DNA of 64,000 nucleotides, taken from NCBI RefSeq assembly GCF_900112585.1, contig NZ_FOLY01000004.1, forward strand, positions 434,001-498,000. The letters run 5' to 3'. The position numbers and the translations under genes were made by a program. Below are positions 11,101 to 23,100 of this stretch, in pieces. The stretch's first letter is position 1; each line of letters starts with the position of its first letter. Below the pieces are notes generated by a model that searched no databases, had not been told where the DNA came from, and saw only the letters and a program-made list of their open reading frames with translations. Source of the DNA: Kushneria avicenniae. GTDB lineage: Bacteria > Pseudomonadota > Gammaproteobacteria > Pseudomonadales > Halomonadaceae.

Positions 11101-14100
11101 GTGTTGAAGGAGGACTGTCCGGTATCGGCGTCACTGATGGTCAGGGCACCGGTCGCGGTCAGGTTATTGCCGGAGACGTTGCGATCCTCGGTGACACTGC
11201 CTGTGGCCTGCCCGCTGATAATAGGTACGTCGTTGGTACCAATAATGGTCACCGTCAGCGTAGTGACGGAGACATTACCGCTGCCATCACTGACGGTGTA
11301 ATGAATCCGGGAGGTGGCCTCCTCCCCGGCCGCCAGGGAATTGAAGGTATTCCCCGGAGCGAACTGATAGCTACCATCGGCTCGAAGGACGAAAGTTCCG
11401 CCATTCGAACCGGCAACAGCCTGCCCGACGGCATCCGTGTTTCCATCGATGGCAATAACCTTCAAGGAAGTTGTACTGCCTCCTGTATCGGAATCGTTGG
11501 CCAGAACGCCCTGATTGGCCTCAACACTCAGTATCTGCTCTTGCTGAGTGGTACCTGTATCCGCAACGGCCGAAGGCGGTGTGACATCAACACCATAGGC
11601 ACGGGTCGTTTCAGCGCTGCCTACATTGCCAGCAGGATCGGTATGGCTAACGCTGGCAGAGATCGAACCGATGTTCGTCCCGGTCAGTACTAAGCCCGGC
11701 ACTGCCATCGAGAACACACCGTTCTGACCCACGGTCGCGGTGTAACTGTTGCCCCCCACGCTGACCGTAACCGTGTCTCCCGCCACCGCATCGCCACCGG
11801 CCTGGCCGGTGATGGTCACGTCCTGCGCCGCCTCTGCGGCGTTGATCACGTCATCGCCGGCGATGGTATCGAGGCTTACGGTTACAATCGGAGCATCGGT
11901 ATCCACGCCATAGCTGGTCGCGGTGTTGGCGCTGCCGGTGTTGCCGGCGGCATCGGTATGCGAGACAGCAGCCACGATTGAGCTGTTCTGTGCCAACTGG
12001 CTGCCGGGCACGTTGATGCTGAAGGTGCCGTCGTCGTTCACCGCCCCGGTGTAGGTCTGTTGACCCACCGTGACAGTGACGAGATCGCCCCCCGCATATT
12101 CGCCCGTGACGGTACCGGTCACCGGTACGGTCTGGTTGGCTTCCTCGGCATTGATGACGTTGTCGCCAGCCAGGGTATCCAGCGTGATCGTCAGAGTCGG
12201 CGGTGTGGTGTCGACGCTATAAGGTAACGTGGCATTGCTGGAGAAGGGATTGCCGGCATCGTCGGTACCACTGACGGTGGCGATGACCTGCTGGCCCCCT
12301 AGAAAATCCTGCCCGGGAACATTAATGCTCCAGGTCAGATCGTTCTGAACAACGCCTTCGTAGACATGATCGCCAACCTGCAGGGTAATTCTGTCACCGG
12401 GCTCTGCGTCACCATCGACACTTTGACCACCCCATGTCGCATTGACCTTGCCGGATACGGTAATGGTACCCCTTGCCTCGGCAGCGTTGATTACATCATC
12501 ACCAGCGATGGTAGCAATCCAGATGCTACTGCCAGCTACCGTATCGACCCCGTAGCTGGCCGCGGTGCTGGCACTGCCAGTATTGCCAGCGGTATCGGTA
12601 TGACTGACTTCTGCACGGATCGCATCGTTGCCAGCCAGCTGGCTGCCGGGCACGTCGATCGAGAAGGTGCCGTCGGCATTGAGTGAACCGGTATAGCTCT
12701 GGTTGCCGACCGTCAGACTCACCCTGTCGCCTGCGGCATATTCGCCGCTGACCGTACCGGTCACCGGGACATCACGTCCGGCTTCCTCGGCGTTGATGAC
12801 GTTGTCGCCGGCCAGCGTATCCAGCGCGATCGTCAGCGCCGGCGGTGTGGTGTCGACGCTGTAAGCGCGATCGGTGGTGGCACTGCCAGTGTTACCGGCG
12901 GCATCGGTGTGCGAGATGGACGCACTGATCGTGTTCGCGCCGGCGCTGACTAGGGTCGCACCTGGAACAGCGACACTGAAGGCACCATTCTGGTCCACGG
13001 TGGTGGTGTAGGTCTGACCACCCACGTTAACGATGACAGTATCCCCGGCCACCACATCGCCGCCGGCCCGGCCGGTGACGGTCACATCCCGCGCCGCTTC
13101 CGCAGCGTTGATCACGTCATCGCCGGCGATGGTGTCGAGGCTTACGGTTACGACCGGGGCATCGGTATCGACGCCATAGCTCGTGGCCGTATTGGCACTG
13201 CCGGTATTTCCGGCGGCGTCGGTGTGACTGACTGCTGCCCGGATCGCATCATTGCCAGCCAGCTGGCTGCCGGGCACGTTGATCGAGAAGGTGCCGTCAC
13301 CGTTCACCGCGCCGGTGTAGCGCTGCTGACCCACCGTGACAGTGACGAGATCGCCCGCGGCGTATTCACCGCTGACCGTACCGGTGATCGGGACATCACG
13401 ACCGGCTTCCTCGGCGTTGATGACGTTGTCGCCCGCGATCGTATCGAGGCTGATGGTAACGACCGGTACATCGGTATCGACGCCGTAGCTGGTCGCGGTG
13501 TTGGCGCTGCCGGTGTTACCGGCGGCGTCGATATGCGACACCGTGACGGCCATCGAGCTGTTCTGCGCCAGCTGGCTGCCGGGGACGTTGATCGAGAAAG
13601 TGCCATCACCATTCACCGCCCCGGTGTAGGTCTGCTGACCAACCGTGACGGTGACGAGATCACCCGCGGCGTATTCGCCCGTCACCGTACCGGTGATCGG
13701 GACATCACGACCTGCCTCCTCAGCGTTGATGACGTTGTCGCCGGCCAGGGTGTCCAGCGTGATCGTCAGCGCAGGCGGTGTGGTGTCGACCGCATAGTCA
13801 CGGCTGGTCGAAGTACTGCCGGTATTGCCGGCACTGTCAGTGTGACTGACCGAGGCCGACACGCTGTTGGTGCCGGCAGTGGCCAGCACCGTTCCGGACA
13901 CGGCCACGCTGAAAGTGCCATTGGGAGCAACGGTCGTGGTATAGCTGTTACCCCCCACGCTGACGGTGACCGTGTCACCCGTCACCGCATCGCCCCCGGC
14001 CCGGCCGGTGATGGCGACCTCCTGCCCGGCTTCCGCGGCGTTGATCACGTCATCGCCGGCGAGGGTGTCAAGGCTGATGGTGACTACCGGCACATCGGTA

Positions 14101-17100
14101 TTCACACCGTAGCTGGAGGCGGTGTTGGCGCTACCGGTATTGCCTGCCGCATCAGTGTGCGAGACGGAGGCCGTGATCGAGTCGTTCTGTGCCAGCTGGC
14201 TGCCGGGCACGTTGATAGAGAAGGTGCCGTCGGCATTGAGTGAACCGGTATAGCTCTGGTTGCCGACCGTCAGACTCACCCTGTCGCCTGCGGCATATTC
14301 GCCCGTGACCGTACCGGTGACCGGAATGCTCTGACCCGACTCCTCGGCATTGACGACGTTGTCGCCGGCCAGGGTATCCAGCGCGATCGTCAGCGCCGGT
14401 GGCGTGGTGTCGACGCTATAACCGCGATCGGTAGTCGCCGTCCCGGTATTGCCGGCACTGTCAGTGTGGCTGACCGAGGCCGATACGCTGTTGGCACCAG
14501 CCGTCGCCAGCACCGTGCCGGGCACGGCCACGCTGAAGGTGCCATTGGCCGCAACAGTGGTGGTATAGCTTTGGCCGCCGACCGAGATCGTCACGGCATC
14601 GCCGGTCACCGCGTCGCCACCGGCCCGACCAATAACGGTCACGTCCCGCGCTGCTTCCGCGGCGTTGATTACGTCATCGCCGGCGATGGTGTCGAGGCTG
14701 ATGGTGACCACCGGCGCGTTGGTATCGACGCCGTAACTGGTCGCCGTGTTGGCGCTACCGGTATTGCCTGCCGCATCAGTGTGCGACACAGCCGCCGTGA
14801 TCGAGTCGTTCTGTGCCAGCTGGCTACCGGGCACATTGATCGAGAAGGTGCCATCGGCGTTGACCGCACCGCTGTAGCTCTGCTGGCCGACCGTCAGCGT
14901 AACGGTGTCACCTGCGGCATACTCGCCCGTAACCGACCCGGTGACCGGAATGCTCTGACCCGACTCATCGGCGTTGACGACGTTATCACCGGCGATGGTG
15001 TCGATCGTGATCGACAGCGCCGGCGGCGTGGTGTCGACCGCATAGTCACGGCTGGTCGAAGCACTGCCGGTATTGCCGGCACTGTCAGTGTGACTGACCG
15101 AGGCCGACACGCCGTTGGCACCGGCCGTCGCCAGCACTGTGCCGGGCACGGCCACGCTGAAGGTGCCATTGGCCGCAACGGTGGTGGTATAGCTTTGGCC
15201 GCCGACCGAGATCGTCACGACATCCCCGGCCACCGCGTCGCCCCCGGTCCGGCCGGTAATGGTCACATCCTGCGCCGCTTCCGCAGCATTGATGACATCA
15301 TCACCCGCAATCGTATCGAGGCTGATGGTTACCACCGGCGCGTTGGTATCGATGCCATAGCTGGTCGCGGTGTTGGCGCTGCCGGTGTTACCGGCGGCGT
15401 CGATATGTGAGACGGAGGCCGTAATGGAATTGCTGGCAGCAAGCTGCGAACCAGGCACTGCAATGCTGAAAGTGCCGTCGGCATTGAGCGAACCGGTATA
15501 GCTCTGGTTGCCGACGGTCAGGGTGACTAGATCCCCCGCGGCGTATTCACCGCTGACCGACCCGGTGACCGGGATGTTCTGGCCCGACTCGTCGGCGTTG
15601 ACGACGTTATCGCCAGCAATCGTGTCGAGCTGGATGGCCAGTACCGGTGGCGTGGTGTCAACGCTGTAACCGCGATCGGTGGTCGCCGTCCCGGTATTGC
15701 CAGCAGCATCAGTATGCGAAACCGAAGCACTGATAGTATTGGTGCCAGCTTGGGCCAGTACCGCACCCGGGACCGCGACACTGAAGGCGCCGTTCTGGCC
15801 CACGGTAGTGGTGTAGTTCTGACCGCCCACGTTGACGGTGACGGTATCCCCGGCCACCGCGTCGCCGCCGGCCTGACCGGTGATGGCGACCTCCTGCCCG
15901 GCTTCCACCGCATTGATCACATCATCGCCGGCGATGGTGTCGAGACTGATGCTAACTATAGGAACGTCGGTATCGACGCCGTAGCTCGTGGCCGTATTGG
16001 CGCTGCCGGTGTTGCCGGCGGTGTCGGTGTGCGAGACGACAGCCACAATCGAGCCGTTCTGCGCCAGCTGCGATCCGGGGACGTCGATCGAAAAGGTACC
16101 GTCACTGTTCACCGCCCCGGTGTAACCCTGCTGACCCACCGTGACGGTGACGAGATCACCCGCGGAGTATTCACCGCTGACCGTACCGGTGATCGGGACA
16201 TCCCGTCCGGCTTCCTCGGCGTTGATGATGTTGTCGCCGGCAAGCGTATCCAGAGTGATCGTCAGGGCCGGCGGCGTGATGTCGACGCTGTAAGGCAACG
16301 TAGCATTGCTGGAGAAGGGATTACCGGCATCGTCGGTACCACTGACGGTGGCGATGACCTGCTGGCCCCCTAGAAAATCCTGCCCGGGAACATTAATGCT
16401 CCAGGTCAGATCGTTCCGAACAACGCCTTCGTAGATATGATCGCCAACCTGCAGGGTAATTCTGTCACCGGGCTCTGCATCACCATCGACATTTTGACCA
16501 CCCCATGTCGCATTGACCTTGCCGGATACGGTAATGGTGCCGCTTGCCTCAGCAGCGTTGATTACATCATCACCAGCGATGGTGGCAATCCAGATACTAC
16601 TGCCAGCTACCGTATCGACCCCGTAGCTGGCCGCGGTGCTGGCACTGCCAGTATTGCCAGCGGTATCGGTATGACTGACTTCTGCACGGATCGCATCGTT
16701 GCCAGCCAGCTGGCTGCCGGGCACGTCGATCGAGAAGGTGCCGTCGGCATTGAGTGAACCGGTATAGCTCTGGTTGCCGACCGTCAGACTCACCCTGTCG
16801 CCTGCGGCATATTCGCCGCTGACCGTACCGGTCACCGGGACATCACGTCCGGCTTCCTCGGCGTTGATGACGTTGTCGCCGGCCAGGGTGTCCAGCGTGA
16901 TCGTCAGCGCCGGCGGCGTGGTGTCGACGCTGTAAGCGCGATCGGTGGTCGCCGTACCCACGTTGCCGGCCGCATCGGTGTGGCTGACCGAGGCCGACAC
17001 ATTGCTGGTCCCTGACTGAGCCAGAACTGCTCCGGGCACAGCCACACTGAAGGTGCCATTGGCCGCAACGGTGGTGGTATAGCTTTGGCCGCCGACCGAG

Positions 17101-20100
17101 ATCTTCACGGCATCGCCTGTCACCGCGTCGCCGCCGACCTGACCGGTGATGGCGACATCCTGCCCGGCTTCCGACGCGTTGATCACATCGTCGCCGGCGA
17201 TGGTGTCGAGACTGATATTGACCACCGGTGCGTCGGTGTCCACGTCATAGCTCGTGGCCGTATTGGCGCTGCCGGTATTACCGGCGACATCGGTGTGACT
17301 GACTTCTGCACGGATCGCGTCATTCTGCGCCAGCTGGCTGCCCGGCACATTGATCGAGAAGGTGCCGTTGGCGTTGACCGCACCGGTGTAGGTCTGCTGG
17401 CCAACCGTCAGGGTAACGGTATCGCCCGCAGCGTATTCCCCCGTGACCGACCCGGTCACCGGAAGGCTCTGGCCCGATTCCTCGGCGTTGACGACGTTAT
17501 CGCCAGCAATGGTGTCGAGCTGGATGGCCAGTGCCGGTGGCATGGTGTCGACCGTATAGTCACGGCTGGTTTCGGCACTACCGGTATTGCCGGCATTGTC
17601 GGTATGACTGACCGACGCCGATACACTGTTGGCGCCAGCCTGAGCCAAGGCACTACCGGGAACCGCAACCGAGAAGCTGCCGTTCTGACCCACGGTGGTG
17701 GCGTAGTTCTGACCGCCCACGTTAACGGTGACGGTATCCCCTGCCACCGCATCGCCACCGGCCTGGCCGGTAATGGTGACGTCCTGCCCGGCTTCCGCCG
17801 CATTGATCACATCATCACCCGCGATCGTATCGAGGCTGATGGTAACCACCGGTACATCGGTATCGACGCCATAGCTGGAGGCAGTATTGGCACTGCCCAC
17901 GTTGCCGGCCGCATCAGTGTGCGACACAGAGGCCGTAATGGCGTTATTGGCGGCAAGCTGAGAACCCGGCACTGCAATGCTGAAGGTGCCATCACCATTC
18001 ACTGCACCGGTGTAGGTCTGCTGACCGACTGTCAACGTAACGGTGTCGCCCGCGGCATACTCGCCGTTTACGGTGCCGGTGACCGGAATGCTCTGACCCG
18101 ACTCCTCGGCATTGACGACGTTATCGCCGGCAATGGTGTCGAGCGTGATCGACAGCGCCGGTGGCGTGGTATCGACGCTGTAAGCGCGATCGATGGTCGC
18201 CGTACCCACGTTACCGGCCGCATCGGTGTGACTGACCGTGGCCGAGACGCTGTTGACGCCGGCAGTGGCCAGTACCGTTCCGGGTACGGCCACCGAGAAC
18301 ACGCCGTTCTGACCCACGGTCGCGGTGTAGCTGTTGCCTCCCACGCTGACGGTGACCGTGTCACCCGTCACCGCGTCGCCCCCGGCCCGACCGGTGACAG
18401 TCACGTCCTGCGCTGCTTCCGACGCGTTGATGACATCATCGCCGGCAATAGTGTCGAGGCTGATGGTAACGACAGGTATATCAGTATCGACGCCGTAACT
18501 GGTCGCCGTGTTGGCGCTACCGGTATTGCCTGCCGCATCAGTGTGCGAGACAGAAGCCGTAATGGCGTTATTGGCAGCAAGCTGCGAACCCGGCACTGCG
18601 ATGCTGAAAGTGCCGTCAGCATTCACCGCACCGTTATAGGTCTGCTGGCCAACCGTCAGTGTGACGGTGTCACCCGCAGCATACTCACCTGTAATCGACC
18701 CGGTGACCGGAATGCTTTGGCCGGACTCCTCGGCGTTGACGACGTTGTCGCCGGCCAGAGTATCCAGCGCGATCGTCAGCGCTGGTGGCGTGGTGTCGAC
18801 CGTATAATCGCGACTGGTTTCGGCACTGCCGGTGTTGCCCGCTGTGTCGGTGTGCGAGATGGACGCACTGACCGTGTTCGAGCCGGCGCTGGCTAGCACT
18901 GATCCCGGGACGGCGACACTGAAGGCGCCGTTCTGGCCTACGGTGGTGGTGTAGATCTGACCACCCACGTTAACGGTAACAGTGTCCCCGGCCACCGCAT
19001 CGCCTCCAGCCTGACCGGTGACGGTCACGTCCCGCGCCGCTTCCGCGGCGTTGATCACGTCATCGCCCGCGAGGGTGTCGAGACTCACGGTCACGACCGG
19101 TGCGTCGGTGTCCACGTCGTAGCTCGTGGCCGTATTGGCGCTGCCGGTGTTGCCGGCGGCGTCGGTGTGCGACACCGTGACGGCCATCGAGCTGTTCTGC
19201 GCCAGCTGGCTGCCGGGCACGTTGATCGAGAAAGTGCCATCACCATTCACCGCCCCGGTGTAACTCTGCTGACCCACCGTGACGGTGACGATATCACCCA
19301 TGGCAAACTCGCCCGTGACCGTACCGGTCACCGGTACGGTCTGGTTGGCTTCCTCGGCATTGATGACGTTGTCGCCGGCCAGGGTGTCCAGCGCGATCGT
19401 CAGGGCCGGCGGCGTGGTGTCGACGCTGTAACCGCGATCGGTGGTGGCCGTACCCACATTGCCGGCCGCATCGGTGTGGCTGACCGTGGCCGACACATTG
19501 CTGGTCCCTGACTGAGCAAGAACTGCTCCGGGCACGGCCACGCTGAAGGTGCCATTGGCCGCAACGATGGTGGTATAGCTTTGGCCGCCGACCGAGATCG
19601 TCACGACATCGCCGGTCACCGCATCACCTCCGGCCCGGCCGGTAACGGTCACGTCCTGCGCCGCTTCCGCAGCGTTGATCACATCATCGCCGGCGATGGT
19701 ATTCAGTGAAATCGTGACCACCGGCACATTGGTATCAACGCCGTAGCTGATCGCGGTGTTGGCGCTGCCGGTGTTACCGGCAGCGTCGGTGTGACTGGCT
19801 TCTGCACGGATCGCGCCGTTCTGTGCCAGCTGGCTGCCGGGCACATTGATGCTAAAGGTGCCGTTGGCGTTGACCGCACCGGTGTAGGTTTGCTGACCAA
19901 CTGTCAACGTAACGGTGTCGCCCGCGGCATACTCGCCCGTGACCGTACCGGTGACCGGAATGCTCTGACCCGACTCCTCGGCATTGACGACGTTGTCGCC
20001 GGCAATGGTGTCGAGCTGGATGGCCAGTGCCGGCGGTGTGGTGTCGAAGCTGTAACTGCGATCGGTGGTGGCCGTACCCACGTTGCCGGCCGTATCGGTG

Positions 20101-23100
20101 TGCGAGACCGCGGCACTCACCGAACCGCTACCTGCACCGGCCAGTACGCTGCCCGGCACTGCCACCGAGAACGCGCCGTTCTGGCCCACGGTCGTGGTGT
20201 AGGTCTGACTACCGACCGAGATTGTCACAACATCCCCGGCGACTGCGTCGCCGCCGGCACGACCGGTGACGGTCACATCCCGAGCCGCTTCCGCGGCGTT
20301 GATCACGTCATCGCCGGCGATGGTGTCGAGGCTTACGGTTACGACCGGCGCATCGGTATCGACGCCATAACTGGTCGCGGTGTTGGCACTGCCTACGTTG
20401 CCGGCTGTATCGGTATGCGACACAGTCGCCGTGATCGAATCGTTCTGTGCCAGCTGCGATCCGGGCACATTGATGCTAAAGGAGCCATCACCGTTGACCG
20501 CGCCGGTGTAGTTCTGCTGACCCACCGTGACGGTGACGAGATCGCCCGCAGCGTATTCGCCGCTGACCGTACCGGTCACCGGGACATCACGCCCGGCTTC
20601 CTCGGCGTTGATGACGTTGTCGCCGGCCAGGGTGTCCAGCGTGATCATCAGCGCCGGCGGCGTGGTGTCGACGCTGTAACCGCGATCGGTCGTCGCCGTG
20701 CCGGTGTTGCCGGCGGCATCGGTATGACTAACCGACGCCGATACACTGCTGGCGCCAGCCTGAGCCAAGGCACTACCGGGGATGGGAATCGAGAAGCTGC
20801 CGTTCTGAGCCACGGTGGTGGTGTAGTTCTGACCACCCACATTAACGGTGACGGTATCCCCGGCCACGGCATCGCCGCCGGCCTGACCGGTGATGGCAAC
20901 GTCCTGCCCGGCTTCCGCCGCGTTGATCACATCGTCGCCGGCGATGGTATTCAGCGAAATCGTGACCACCGGCACATCGGTATCGACGCCGTAGCTGGAG
21001 GCGGTGTTGGCACTGCCCACGTTGCCGGCCGCATCGGTATGGCTGATTTCTGCACGGATCGCGTCATTCTGCGCCAGCTGACTGCCCGGCACATTGATGC
21101 TGAAGGTGCCGTCGCCGTTCACCGCGCCGGTGTAGTTCTGCTGCCCCACCGTGACGGTGACGAGATCACCCGCGGCGTATTCGCCCGTAACCGTACCGGT
21201 GACCGGGATGCTTTGGCCGGACTCCGCCGCGTTGATCACGTCATCGCCGGCAATGGTGTAGAGGCTGATGGTAACGACCGGTATATCGGTATCGACGCTG
21301 TAGCTGGAGGCGGTGTTGGCGCTACCAGTATTGCCAGCGGCATCGGTATGACTGACTTCTGCACGGATCGCGTCATTCTGTGCCAGCTGGCTACCCGGCA
21401 CGTTGATGCTGAAGGTGCCGTCGTCGTTCACCGCCCCGGTGTAGTTCTGCTGACCCACTGTGACGGTGACGAGATCGCCCGCGGCATATTCACCGCTGAC
21501 CGTACCGGTCACGGGGATATTTCGACCGGCCTCGTCGGCATTGATGACGTTGTCACCGGCCAGGGTGTCCAGCGCGATCGTCAGCGCCGGCGGCGTGGTG
21601 TCGACGCTGTAACCGCGATCGGTGGTGGCCGTACCCACGTTGCCGGCCGCATCGGTGTGGCTGACCGACGCCGACACATTGCTGGTCCCTGACTGAGCAA
21701 GAACTGCTCCGGGAACAGCCACCGAAAACACGCCGTTCTGACCCACGGTCGCGGTGTAGCTGTTGCCTCCCACGCTGACGGTGACCGTGTCACCCGTCAC
21801 CGCGTCGCCCCCGGCCCGGCCGGTGACGGTCACATCCTGCGCAGCTTCCGCGGCGTTGATGATGTCATCGCCCGCGATGGTGTCGAGGCTCACGGTCACG
21901 ACCGGGGCATCGGTATCGACGCCATAGCTGGTCGCGGTGTTGGCGCTGCCGGTATTACCGGCGGCGTCGGTATGCGACACCGTGACGGTCATCGAGTTGT
22001 TCTGTGCCAGCTGCGATCCGGGCACGCTGATGCTAAAGGTGCCGTCGCCGCTCACTGCGCCGGTGTAGCTCTGCTGACCCACCGTGACGGTGACGAGATC
22101 GCCCGCGGCATATTCGCCCATGACCGTACCGGTTACCGGGACATCACGTCCGGCTTCCTCGGCGTTGATGACATTGTCGCCGGCCAGCGTATCCAGCGCG
22201 ATCATCAGCGCCGGCGGTGTGGTGTCGACGCTGTAACCGCGATCGGTGGTCGCCGTACCCACATTGCCAGCCGCATCGGTGTGGCTGATTGAGGCCGACA
22301 CGCTGTTAGTGCCGGCCGTTGCCAGTATCGAACCGGGCACGGCCACACTGAAGGTGCCATTGGTCGCGACGGTCGTTGTATAGGTCTGACTACCGACCGA
22401 GATCGTCACGGTATCCCCGGCCACCGCGTCGCCGCCGGCCCGGCCGGTGATGGCGACCTCCTGCCCGGCTTCCGCCGCGTTGATGACATCATCACCGGCA
22501 ATAGTGTCGAGGCTGATGGTAACAACCGGTACATCAGTATCGACGCCGTAACTGGTCGCCGTGTTGGCGCTACCGGTATTGCCTGCCGCATCAGTGTGCG
22601 AGACGGAGGCCGTAATAGCGTTATTGGTAGCAAGCTGTGAACCCGGCACTGCAATGCTGAAAGTGCCGTCGGCATTCACTGCACCGGTGTAGGTCTGCTG
22701 GCCAACCGTCAGGATGATGGTATCGCCCGCAGCGTATTCGCCCGTAACCGACCCGGTCACCGGAATGTTCTGACCTGACTCCTCGGCGTTGACGACGTTA
22801 TCACCGGCAATCGTGTCGAGCTGGATGGCCAGTGCCGGTGGCGTGGTGTCGACCGTATAGTCACGGCTGGTTTCAGCGCTGCCGGTGTTACCGGCGGCAT
22901 CGGTGTGACTTACCGAGGCCGAGACGCTGTTGACGCCGGCAGTGGCCAGTACCGTTCCGGGCACGGCCACGCTGAAGGTGCCATTGGCCGCAACAGTGGT
23001 GGTATAGCTTTGGCCGCCGACCGAGATCGTCACGGCATCGCCGCTCGCCGCATCGCCGCCGGCCTGACCGGTGATGGCGACATCCTGCCCGGCTTCCGCC

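Noticed and set aside
8796-11693. 965-codon plus-strand open frame opposite the adhesin, and similar frames of 200-630 codons through 12.3-24.5 kb
   Set aside because: They are antisense shadows of the G+C-rich repeat array: the same translated phrases recur with each repeat, and composition is Arg/Gly/Asp/His-rich without any known fold. The minus-strand frame explains the region fully.
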